From Actinomycetota bacterium (GTDB lineage: Bacteria > Actinomycetota > Thermoleophilia > Solirubrobacterales > Thermoleophilaceae), in assembly GCA_005885165.1 (NCBI GenBank), contig VAXR01000043.1, forward strand, positions 1 through 21,351: a DNA stretch of 21,351 nt, read 5' to 3'. The stretch's first letter is position 1; each line of letters starts with the position of its first letter. The position numbers and the translations under genes were made by a program. The notes under the pieces were generated by a model, which saw nothing but the letters and a program-made list of their open reading frames with translations, was not told where the DNA came from and did no database searches. This document shows, one piece after another, positions 7,214 to 14,146 of this stretch.

Positions 7214-7653
7214 TCGAGCCCGCGGGGTATGTGGTGCGGATCGAGCGGACCTTCGAGGCGCCTGCCGAGCAAGTGTTCGACGCCTGGACGAGCCCGGAGG
7301 TGATGCGCCGCTGGTTCCACGTCGCCCCCGATTGGGCCACGCCCGAAGCCGAGGTGGACCTCCGGGTAGGCGGGACGGTTCGAGTCGTGATGCGCAGGCC
7401 CGATGGCACCGAGATCGGCGCCGGCGGCGAATACACGGAGATCGACCGTCCGCATCGGCTCGTGATGACCTGGACCTTCGACGACGATCCCGACAACCTG
7501 CAGCTGATCGAGCTGTCGTTCACCGAGTCAGAGGGCTCGACGAGCGTGGTGATGATCAACAGCGGCATCTCGACCGACGAGCGCCGCGGGGCGCAGCACG
7601 ACGGCTGGCACGGCTGCTTCGACGAGCTCGAGCGCGCGTTGGCCGCATCCTGA
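7210..7653 (+). CDS. SRPBCC family protein (AHSA1/START-like)
   Basis: A 147-residue helix-grip protein. Visible family markers: IERTFEAPAEQVFDAWTSPEVMRRWF at the N-end, the DLRVGGTVRVVMRRPDG strand pair, GGEYTEIDRPHRLVMTW, and the C-terminal helix HDGWHGCFDELERALA. These domains form a hydrophobic cavity that binds lipid-like or aromatic ligands; many actinobacterial members sit next to an ArsR regulator, as here, though their ligands are mostly unknown. The ATG overlaps the regulator's stop (ATGA at 7210-7213), indicating translational coupling. A longer reading starting at 7126 would overlap the regulator heavily and is rejected. Confidence 0.9.
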   Translation: MIEPAGYVVRIERTFEAPAEQVFDAWTSPEVMRRWFHVAPDWATPEAEVDLRVGGTVRVVMRRPDGTEIGAGGEYTEIDRPHRLVMTWTFDDDPDNLQLIELSFTESEGSTSVVMINSGISTDERRGAQHDGWHGCFDELERALAAS

Positions 7654-7737
7654 CCGGCCATTTCGCCCGCCCGCAATACGTCCGGGCCTGCGATTAGGTT
7701 GGGCCGCCAAGAGCTTCTCCTCCCAAGGGGTCTTGGC

Positions 7738-8010
7738 ATGTGGTCCTTCCGGCTCACCGACTCGCAGCGTGACGCGCTCCGACTCCTCCTCGACGCTCAA
7801 GGCGAGCTGGGACCGTCGCTCACCGGCGCGCGGGAGGCGCTCGACCTGGCGAGGTGGGACGACCTGCCGGAGGCCCAGCTTCCGTGGGACCGCGTTAGCG
7901 AGCTCGCCAAGCTCCAGCGGATCGGCGAGGCGGACGTCGTCTGGGACCTGGCGAACGGGATGCCGGCTCGCACGGGCGCTGGCAGCCGCCGCGCCCGTCA
8001 GCGTCAGTAG
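7738..8010 (+). CDS. Small protein of unknown function
   Basis: I do not recognise the family. The 90-residue product is mostly helical and acidic in the middle (TDSQRDALRLLLDAQGELG, then DLARWDDLPEAQLPWDRVSELAKLQRIGEADVVWDLANGM) with a basic tail (AGSRRARQRQ). It has no signal peptide or membrane helix. Support for it being real: third codon positions are strongly G/C, the ATG at 7738 is preceded by AAGGGG at a suitable distance, and no better gene covers this stretch on either strand. A TTG start at 7699 is possible but less well placed. It ends with a 7-bp overlap with the stop of the convergent dehydrogenase gene. It may belong to the arsR-SRPBCC transcription unit 84 bp upstream. Confidence 0.6.
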   Translation: MWSFRLTDSQRDALRLLLDAQGELGPSLTGAREALDLARWDDLPEAQLPWDRVSELAKLQRIGEADVVWDLANGMPARTGAGSRRARQRQ

Positions 8011-8762
8011 TCGTAGAAGCCCGCGCCGGTCTTGCGGCCGAGCCTGCCGGCGTCGATCAGCTGCCCGATCCGCGCCGGGACCTTCACGCCGATCTGCTCG
8101 CCGATCGCCGCGGCCACGTCGAGTCCCACGAAATCGAGGAGTGCGAGCGGGCCCATCGGGTGGCCGGCGCCGAGCTTCATGCAGGCGTCCACCGTGGCGG
8201 GATCCAGATCGTGCTGCTCGGCGAGCTCGACCGCCGAGAACAGGTACGGGAACAGCAGCCGGTTGACCACGAAGCCCGGCGCGTCGGGCACCTCGACCGG
8301 CGTCTTCCCGATGTCCTCGCACCAGGCCCGCACCCGCTCCCGGGTGTCGGCGCTGGCGCCCGACGGGAAGGCGAGCTCCACGAGCTCCATCCGCTCGACG
8401 GGGTTGAACACGTGAACCGCGGCGAAGCGGTCGGGACGCCCGCTCGCCTCCGCCAGCTCGGCGACCGGTAGGGAGGACGTGGTCGAGCCGAGGATCGCGT
8501 CGGGCTCGACTATCGATCCCAGCCGGGCGAGCAGCTCTCCCTTGACCGCTGCGTCCTCCACCACGGCCTCGACCACGAACGTGCACGTGCCGAGCTCCTC
8601 GAGGTCGGTGGTCACGTCCGGCTCCTCGCCGAGCTCCTCGCGGGCGCGCGAGTGCGACTCGGCGCTCCGGGCCCAGACCACCACCTCCCCGCGCTCGACG
8701 GCCACGCGCGCCAAGCCGGCCGCCACGGCGCCCGTACCGACGATCCCAAGCCGTTCCCTCAC
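8004..8762 (-). CDS. 3-hydroxyacyl-CoA (3-hydroxybutyryl-CoA type) dehydrogenase
   Basis: Oxidises 3-hydroxyacyl-CoA to 3-ketoacyl-CoA or runs the reverse. From the GTG at 8762 it is 252 residues, somewhat short for the 280-290 typical of the family. The N-terminal Rossmann domain has GIVGTGAVAAGLA (residues 6-18); the catalytic pair is H117 (AAVHVFNP) and E129 (ELVEL), 12 apart as in the family, with S96/S97 in TTSSLPV and N167 in GFVVNRLLFPYL; the C-terminal domain has GHPMGPLALLDFVGLD. After the second strand, where NAD-type enzymes carry Asp, this one has WARSAES, which hints at NADP(H). A TTG at 8783 would place the start inside the operator palindrome, so I prefer the GTG. Divergent from the thiolase gene, probably sharing its regulator. 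Confidence 0.9.
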   Translation of the reverse strand: MRERLGIVGTGAVAAGLARVAVERGEVVVWARSAESHSRAREELGEEPDVTTDLEELGTCTFVVEAVVEDAAVKGELLARLGSIVEPDAILGSTTSSLPVAELAEASGRPDRFAAVHVFNPVERMELVELAFPSGASADTRERVRAWCEDIGKTPVEVPDAPGFVVNRLLFPYLFSAVELAEQHDLDPATVDACMKLGAGHPMGPLALLDFVGLDVAAAIGEQIGVKVPARIGQLIDAGRLGRKTGAGFYDY

Positions 8763-8767
8763 CTTGG

Positions 8768-8783
8768 TTGACTCACCAGTCAA
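8768..8783. promoter_or_regulatory. Perfect-arm palindrome TTGACT-CACC-AGTCAA, putative fatty-acid operator
   Basis: Two perfect 6-bp arms around CACC, in the divergent region between the 3-hydroxyacyl-CoA dehydrogenase and the thiolase genes. A -10-like TACAGT (8789-8794, +) and its near mirror TACTGT on the minus strand sit beside it, so a bound protein could block both promoters. Arms and spacing recur exactly at 18021-18036 ahead of an acyl-CoA dehydrogenase gene. Size and symmetry suit a TetR-type repressor. The protein is not in the window. Confidence 0.7.
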
Positions 8784-8899
8784 TCGAGTACAGTAAATGG
8801 CGGAAGCGCCGCCGGGACCGCTCGCGCGAGCAGCCTGGACGCGGGCTTCCAGCGGGATCCACCCGCATCCATCGAACGAGCATCGGAGGGTCTGACCAG

Positions 8900-10072
8900 A
8901 TGCAGAACGGACACGGCCGTGAGGTTGTCATCGTCGAGGCAGTCCGAACCCCGATCGGCCGCGGGCATCCCGAGAAGGGTTACTACAAGGACACGCACCC
9001 CAACGAGCTCCTCGGCAAGTGCTACACCGAGCTGATCGAGCGGGCGGGCATCCCGGCCGAGGAGGTCGAGGACGTCGTCTGCGGGTGCGTCCAGCAGTAC
9101 GGCGAGCAGATGTTCAACGTCGGCCGCAACGCGTGGCTGCAGGCCGGCCTTCCGGTGGAGACGCCGGCCACCACCGTCGACCGCCAGTGCGGATCGGCGC
9201 AGCAGGCCGTGAACTTCAGCGCCGCGCTCGTCGCGTCCGGCGTGCACGACGCCGTGATCGGCGGCGGGGTCGAGCACATGGGCCACATCCCGATGGGGGT
9301 CGGCTTCAAGTGGGTCGACGAGGTCGGCACGCCGTGGCCCGAGCAGCTGATGGCGAAGTACAACCTCGTTCCGCAGGGGATCTCGGCGGAGATGATCGCC
9401 GACAAGTGGGAGATCCCGCGGTCGGAGCTCGACGAGATCGGCCTGCGCTCGCACCAGCTCGCCCACCAGGCGACCGAGGAGGGTCACTTCGAGCGCGAGA
9501 TCGTTCCATTCTCGGTCAACGGCGACACCTTCGTCACCGACCAGGGCATCCGCCCGGACACGAACCTCGAGGCGCTGTCGCAGCTCAAGCCGGCATTCAA
9601 GGAGGACGGCAAGGTCACCGCCGGAAACTCGTCGCAGATCTCCGACGGCGCGGCGGCGGTCCTGCTCATGTCGCGCGAGAAGGCCGAGGCGCAGGGACTC
9701 GAGCCGCGTGCGCGGATCGTGGATCAGACGACCGTCGGCGTCGACCCGGTGATCATGCTCACCGGCCCGATCCCGGCCACCAACCGGCTGCTCGACCGCA
9801 ACGGGATGAAGATCGGCGACATCGACCTGATCGAGATCAACGAGGCGTTCGCCTCCGTCGTTGCCGCGTGGCGGCGGGAGCTCGATCCGGACATGGACCG
9901 GGTCAACGTGAACGGCGGCGCGATCGCGCTCGGCCACCCGCTCGGGTCGACCGGCGCCCGCCTGATCACCACGCTGCTGCACGAGCTCGAGCGCTCCGAC
10001 AAGGAGGTCGGGCTCGTGACGATGTGCTGCGGCGGCGGGCTCGGTACGGGCACGCTGATCCAGCGGGTCTAG
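8900..10072 (+). CDS. Thiolase (acetyl-CoA C-acyltransferase / acetyltransferase)
   Basis: A 390-residue thiolase, the last step of beta-oxidation or, in reverse, Claisen condensation of acyl-CoAs. All catalytic motifs are present: nucleophile C97 in VDRQCGSAQQAV, the INEAFA motif, H346 in NGGAIALGHPLGSTGAR, and C376 in MCCGGGLGTGT. The ATG at 8900 has a GGAGGG site at 8885-8890; the frame is open further upstream, but that stretch holds the operator and promoter. Length and motifs favour a degradative (FadA-type) thiolase over a biosynthetic one; the exact chain-length or ring substrate cannot be read from sequence. It is divergent from the 3-hydroxyacyl-CoA dehydrogenase, with the shared palindrome at 8768-8783 between them, which fits coordinated control of a beta-oxidation module. 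Confidence 0.95.
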   Translation: MQNGHGREVVIVEAVRTPIGRGHPEKGYYKDTHPNELLGKCYTELIERAGIPAEEVEDVVCGCVQQYGEQMFNVGRNAWLQAGLPVETPATTVDRQCGSAQQAVNFSAALVASGVHDAVIGGGVEHMGHIPMGVGFKWVDEVGTPWPEQLMAKYNLVPQGISAEMIADKWEIPRSELDEIGLRSHQLAHQATEEGHFEREIVPFSVNGDTFVTDQGIRPDTNLEALSQLKPAFKEDGKVTAGNSSQISDGAAAVLLMSREKAEAQGLEPRARIVDQTTVGVDPVIMLTGPIPATNRLLDRNGMKIGDIDLIEINEAFASVVAAWRRELDPDMDRVNVNGGAIALGHPLGSTGARLITTLLHELERSDKEVGLVTMCCGGGLGTGTLIQRV

Positions 10073-10157
10073 CTCGGGTTCCGTCGGCTCAGGTTCGGTC
10101 CACGTCCGCGGCGATCGGCCGCGAGGCGACGCCTGCGCGCGCCGCGAATCGCCGCTC

Positions 10158-10175
10158 CCGCGCCGTCCGGCGCGG
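10158..10175 (+). terminator. GC-rich hairpin after the thiolase gene
   Basis: A perfect 7-bp stem (CCGCGCC with GGCGCGG) with a GTCC loop, about 85 bp after the thiolase stop and before the next promoter. It has no T-run. Termination is inferred from position; in so GC-rich a sequence, a stem of this length can arise by chance. Confidence 0.35.
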
Positions 10176-10209
10176 CCGTGAACCTCTTTCGGAAACGGAG
10201 GGCCGGGCG

Positions 10210-10215
10210 TAGAAT
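10210..10215 (+). promoter_or_regulatory. Candidate -10 element TAGAAT for the GGDEF/HD-GYP gene
   Basis: TAGAAT differs from TATAAT by one base and lies 20 bp before a GGGGGG ribosome-site-like run (10230-10235). No good -35 hexamer is evident upstream; GGAAAC at 10191-10196 is the only notable motif. If used, transcription would start near 10222, well upstream of the first canonical start codon at 10414. Confidence 0.4.
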
Positions 10216-10413
10216 TGACTACCACCGCAGGGGGGATCACGGACGAGCAACTCACCTGAGCAGCCGCAAGGGACTCGCAGCGGCGAGGCTGTCAGCGCAG
10301 CCTCGCGCGCGCTGCTGAGCGCCGCCTCCGACGAGCGCCCCGAGGCGCTCGCGCTGGCTCTCGTCCGCGAGGCGCGCTCCTATTTCGACGCCTCCGCCGC
10401 ACTCGTCTTCGTT

Positions 10414-12951
10414 GTGGAGCAGCGGACGCGCCGCGCCGCCGTGGTCGCCGGCGCCCCGCAGCCGAGCCGCGGCGACTGGTTCGCGCTCGATGACGCCTCG
10501 CCGCTTGCCGAGGCGCTCGCGAACGGCAGCCCCGCCCGCCTCAGTACGGCGCAGGCACGGGAGCTGGCGCTCGCCAGCGGGCTTCAGCCGCGGCCCCAGG
10601 GCGCGCTAATCGCGCCAATGCCTCATCCCGGCGGGGCGCTCGCGCATGTGCTTCTGATCGCGGCGGAGGACGCTCGCACCTTCGATCAGTCCGACCTCGA
10701 CGCTGCCGCAGCCATGGCGGAGACGGCGCGCGCGAGCCTCGCGCAGCTCCAGCTCGCCGCCGAGCACGGCGTGCAGATGGCTCGTCAGTCGGCGGTCGCG
10801 CGAGCCGCGAAGGCGCTGAACGAGAGCCTCGACCTGAACCGGGTGCTTCCGCGGATCTGCGAGGAGGCCGCGGGCATCCTCGGCGCGGACCGCGTGCTTG
10901 TCTTCCGCGGCAGCGCCGGGAAGCCGCTCACCCCCGAGGCGTCGAGCACCGTCCCCGGGGAGTCTGGCGCGAGCGAGCAGGCGGGCGGAATCGCCGCGCG
11001 AGCGCTCGAGCTCGGCCGGCCGATCATCACGAACGACTACCCGCGCGACGCCACCCCCGCGGTCGGGACCCCGTTCGCCGAGATCCGGAGCGCGGTGGCT
11101 GTGCCGATGCGCTGGGAGGGAGAGCTGCGTGGCGTCGTCTGGGCGGGGTTCACGCAGGACCGCATCGTTCTCGACGAGGACGCCCAGCTCCTCGGCAGCT
11201 TCGCCGAGCTCGCGGCGGTCGCGTGCCGGAACGCGAGCGTCCACGCCGACCTGGCCGAGGCGGCCCGGACGGATGCGCTCACCGGCTGCATGAACCACGC
11301 CGCGCTTCACGAGACGCTCCGGCGCGAGATGCAGCGCAGCCGCCGGACCGGCCGCGCGCTGACCGTCGCCCTTGTCGACCTCGACCACTTCAAGCAGGTC
11401 AACGAGCAGCAGGGCCACCTGGCCGGCGACGAGGTTCTCCGCCGGGTCGGCCTCGCGCTGCGCCAGGCCGTCCGGCCGTACGACTTCGTGGCGCGCTACG
11501 GCGGCGATGAGTTCGCGATCGTCTCGGTCGACTCCGAGGAGGAGCGCGGGCGCGAGATCGCGCGCCGTGCGATCCAGCGCCTGAGCGAGGCGATCGCCGA
11601 GCTCGGCTACGACAAGGTCGACACCTACGCCACGGCGGGCGTCGCCCAGTGGTCCCCGGGGCTGTCGCCCAGCGAGCTCGTCCGCGAGGCCGACCGCGCG
11701 CTCCTCTACGGAAAGCAGCGGGGGATCCGCGGCAACGCGGTCCCCGCGTCGTCGGTGCCCGAGGGGTTCACGCTCGGCCAGGGGCCCGGGCGCGATGAGG
11801 AGCCGCCGCCGGCGCCGCCTCCGGTCGAGCCCCTGCCGGGACGCCAGGCGCTCGACGGCGAGCCCCTGCGCAGGCGCAACCGCCAGCTCACCCTCTCGAA
11901 CGCGCTCGGCGCCCGGCTGGCCGAGATGACCGCCGTGCAGGAGATCGTCGACGCGACAGTCGACGAGCTGCACCGCGCGTTCGGCTACTACACCTGCGCC
12001 GTGCTACGCGAGGAGGGCGACTCGATCGCGGCGCTGGCCGGTCGAGGCGTCTCGTACGAGCGCTTGCCCGGTCCGTGGAGCCAGCCGCTCGGCTCCGGGA
12101 TCATCGGCCGCAGCCTCCGCGAGCGCCGGACCCTGGTCGTCAACGAAGTCGGCAGGGATGCCGACTACCTGGTCGCCGAGACCACGTTGGGCGTCCGCTC
12201 GGAGCTCGTCGCCCCGATCTGGGTGGGGTCGGAGCTCTGGGGAGCGCTCGACGTGCAGGAGCAGAGCGTGGACGCCTTCGACGAGGCCGACGCCCGGCTG
12301 ATCGAGACCGTCGCGGACCAGCTCGGCGCCGCGCTTCGCTCGGCGACGCTGTACGAGCAGCTCGAGCGGGCCTACATCGGCACCGCGGAGGCGCTGGCCA
12401 CGGCGCTCGAGGCGAAGGACGCCCATACGGCGAGCCACGCCCGGGCGATGGTCGACAACGCCGAGGCCGTAGGCCGCCTGCTCGGGCTGGACGGCAGGGC
12501 GCTCCGCGACCTGACCTACGGGGCCGCGTTCCACGACATCGGCAAGATCGCCGTGCCCGAGTCGATCCTCAACAAGCCGGGTCCCTTGACGAGGGAGGAG
12601 CGCGCCCAGGTGGAGCGCCACGTGGTGGTCGGCGAGCAGATCCTTGCCCCGATCGAGTTCCTTGCGAGCGTTCGCCCGCTCGTCCGCCACGGCCACGAGC
12701 GCTGGGACGGCACGGGCTACCCGGACCGCCTCACCGGCGATGCGATCCCGCTCGGCTCGCGCGTGATCTTCGTCTGCGACGCGTTCGACGCGATGACCAG
12801 CAACCGCCCCTACCGGCGCGCGATGCCGAGGGAGGCGGCGCGCCGCGAGCTTCGCGCTCACAGCGGCACGCAGTTCGATCCGCGCATGGTCGACGCGCTC
12901 CTGGAGGTCGTCGACAGCCCCGATGCGGGCACGGTGGAGGCGCCTGCCTAG
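10414..12951 (+). CDS. Multi-GAF cyclic-di-GMP protein with GGDEF and HD-GYP domains
   Basis: A cytosolic sensor-type protein carrying both a diguanylate cyclase and a c-di-GMP phosphodiesterase domain. Numbering from the GTG at 10414 (845 residues): a GAF-like N-end to about 105 whose first part seems cut off; GAF2 about 120-275; GGDEF about 285-445 with D322 in VDLDHFK, the intact signature G363-G-D-E-F367 and an I-site R354-P-Y-D357 exactly five residues before it; a Pro-rich linker; GAF3 about 490-650; HD-GYP about 660-835 with H707-D708-I-G-K, HVVVGEQIL, HERWDGTGYP (GYP 768-770) and CDAFDAMTSNRPYR. All motifs needed for both activities are present. The true start is probably upstream: coding sequence continues to about 10243, where an ACG follows a GGGGGG run by 7 bases. 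No membrane segment, so signals sensed are likely intracellular. Confidence 0.9.
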   Translation: MEQRTRRAAVVAGAPQPSRGDWFALDDASPLAEALANGSPARLSTAQARELALASGLQPRPQGALIAPMPHPGGALAHVLLIAAEDARTFDQSDLDAAAAMAETARASLAQLQLAAEHGVQMARQSAVARAAKALNESLDLNRVLPRICEEAAGILGADRVLVFRGSAGKPLTPEASSTVPGESGASEQAGGIAARALELGRPIITNDYPRDATPAVGTPFAEIRSAVAVPMRWEGELRGVVWAGFTQDRIVLDEDAQLLGSFAELAAVACRNASVHADLAEAARTDALTGCMNHAALHETLRREMQRSRRTGRALTVALVDLDHFKQVNEQQGHLAGDEVLRRVGLALRQAVRPYDFVARYGGDEFAIVSVDSEEERGREIARRAIQRLSEAIAELGYDKVDTYATAGVAQWSPGLSPSELVREADRALLYGKQRGIRGNAVPASSVPEGFTLGQGPGRDEEPPPAPPPVEPLPGRQALDGEPLRRRNRQLTLSNALGARLAEMTAVQEIVDATVDELHRAFGYYTCAVLREEGDSIAALAGRGVSYERLPGPWSQPLGSGIIGRSLRERRTLVVNEVGRDADYLVAETTLGVRSELVAPIWVGSELWGALDVQEQSVDAFDEADARLIETVADQLGAALRSATLYEQLERAYIGTAEALATALEAKDAHTASHARAMVDNAEAVGRLLGLDGRALRDLTYGAAFHDIGKIAVPESILNKPGPLTREERAQVERHVVVGEQILAPIEFLASVRPLVRHGHERWDGTGYPDRLTGDAIPLGSRVIFVCDAFDAMTSNRPYRRAMPREAARRELRAHSGTQFDPRMVDALLEVVDSPDAGTVEAPA

Positions 12952-12994
12952 CAGCTGGAGGCGCCCGCGAGGCGTGCCGGGAGCGCGCGCTAGA

Positions 12995-13000
12995 TAGCAT
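12995..13000 (+). promoter_or_regulatory. Candidate -10 (TAGCAT) for a leaderless acyl-CoA dehydrogenase transcript
   Basis: TAGCAT fits TANNNT and lies 9 bases before the GTG start at 13010. No ribosome site is present in between, so transcription would begin at or next to the start codon, as is common in actinobacteria. No -35 element is recognisable. Confidence 0.4.
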
Positions 13001-13009
13001 CCCCGCGCC

Positions 13010-14146
13010 GTGGATCTCACGCTGTCGCCGCAGGAGCAGGCCTTCCGCGACGAGCTGCGCGCGTGGCTCGAGGAGAACCACCCGGGCAGCGAGCCGGAGG
13101 GCGACGAGGCCGCCTTCGAGTTCCGCAAGGAGTGGCAGCGCGAGCTCGCCGACGCCCGCTACGCCGGCCTCTCCTGGCCCGAGGAGTACGGCGGCCGCGG
13201 GGCGACGCTGATCGAGCAGGCCATCTTCAACGAGGAGATGGCGCGGGCGAAGGCGCCGATGACCGCCAACGTGCTCGGGCTCGTGATGGGCGGGCCGGTG
13301 GTGATCGCGCACGGGACCGAGGACCAGAAGGAGCGCTACCTCAAGCCGATCCTCACCGCCGAGGAGATCTGGTGCCAGGGCTTCTCCGAGCCGGAGTCGG
13401 GCTCGGATCTGGCGTCGCTCAAGACGAAGGCGGTGAAGTCGAACGGCGAGTGGGTCGTCACCGGGCAGAAGGTCTGGACCACCTACGCGCACGAGGCGAA
13501 GTGGTGCATGCTCGTCGCGCGCACCGACCCGGACGTGCCCAAGCACAAGGGCCTCACCTACTTCCTGATGGACATGGAGCAGGACGCGGTCCAGGTCCGG
13601 CCCCTGCGGCAGATCACCGGCGAGGCCGAGTTCAACGAGATCTTCATGGAGGAGGCGCGGATCCCCGACGAGAACGTGGTCGGCGGCGTCGGGAACGGCT
13701 GGGCCGTTGCGATCACGACGCTGATGCACGAGCGCGCCGGCCTCGGGTTCGGGAGCGCGATCGCCCTCAAAATCGCGATCGGCGAGCTGATGGACGAGAT
13801 CCGCGAGCGGGGTCTCGACGAGGACCCCGTGATCCGCCAGCGCATCGCGCAGATCTACATCGAGGCCGAGTGCCTGCGGCTGATCGCCTCCCGCGGGCTC
13901 ACCCAGATCATGAAGACGGGCATCCCGGGGCCCGAGGGGTCGCTCGTCAAGTGGCAGTGGTCGGACGCCAACCAAGCGCTCACCGAGCTCGCCATGGACG
14001 TGCGGGGTCGGGAGGCGCCGCTCGTCGACGACCACTGGACCTATCGCTTTCTGCGCGCCCGCGCGAACTCGATCGAGGGCGGCACCACGGAGATCCTCAA
14101 GAACATCGTGGCCGAGCGCGTGTTGGGCCTGCCGAGACTGAGATGA
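13010..14146 (+). CDS. Acyl-CoA dehydrogenase, catalytic-type subunit of a probable heteromeric enzyme
   Basis: A 378-residue FAD-dependent acyl-CoA dehydrogenase (alpha,beta-oxidation of an acyl-CoA). The N-terminal helical domain leads to CQGFSEPESGSDLASLKTKA (residues 122-141) and WVVTGQKVWTTYA, which bind flavin and substrate. A glutamate in LMHERAG (E241) lies where isovaleryl-CoA-type and ChsE-type enzymes place the catalytic base. The C-terminus has SIEGGTTEILKNIVAERVLGLPR-like family sequence. The R-x-Q-F flavin motif usually found in the C-terminal domain is absent, while the partner gene has it. The GTG start is leaderless-like, with TAGCAT 9 bases upstream. The stop overlaps the next dehydrogenase by ATGA. 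The layout resembles steroid side-chain dehydrogenase pairs (FadE/ChsE) of mycobacteria; the substrate itself cannot be read. Confidence 0.92.
   Translation: MDLTLSPQEQAFRDELRAWLEENHPGSEPEGDEAAFEFRKEWQRELADARYAGLSWPEEYGGRGATLIEQAIFNEEMARAKAPMTANVLGLVMGGPVVIAHGTEDQKERYLKPILTAEEIWCQGFSEPESGSDLASLKTKAVKSNGEWVVTGQKVWTTYAHEAKWCMLVARTDPDVPKHKGLTYFLMDMEQDAVQVRPLRQITGEAEFNEIFMEEARIPDENVVGGVGNGWAVAITTLMHERAGLGFGSAIALKIAIGELMDEIRERGLDEDPVIRQRIAQIYIEAECLRLIASRGLTQIMKTGIPGPEGSLVKWQWSDANQALTELAMDVRGREAPLVDDHWTYRFLRARANSIEGGTTEILKNIVAERVLGLPRLR

Larger units (their letters stand above)
10073..10413. other. Region between thiolase and GGDEF/HD-GYP gene; second half appears to be coding
   Basis: The first part (to about 10200) holds no gene; it contains a GC-rich hairpin at 10158-10175. 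A strong -10-like TAGAAT is at 10210-10215. From 10219 to 10413 the frame of the downstream gene is open and encodes helix-like sequence continuing the first GAF domain (SRALLSAASDERPEALALAL from about 10291), so 10243-10413 is probably translated despite the absence of ATG, GTG or TTG in frame. Confidence 0.5.

Noticed and set aside
8763..8783. TTG start at 8783 for the 3-hydroxyacyl-CoA dehydrogenase
   Set aside because: It would put codons inside the operator palindrome; the GTG at 8762 gives the usual short lead into the Rossmann motif. Not fully excluded.
8768..8899. 44-residue N-terminal extension of the thiolase
   Set aside because: The stretch carries the operator, a -10 element and a ribosome site, and its translation is basic and unlike thiolases.
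10215..10220. TTGACT as a third operator copy
   Set aside because: Only one arm is present; the sequence four bases further does not match AGTCAA.
13063..14142. Upstream extension of the second acyl-CoA dehydrogenase
   Set aside because: It is an out-of-frame reading of the first dehydrogenase with Arg/Gly-rich low-complexity sequence; the ATGA overlap start gives a normal family N-terminus.
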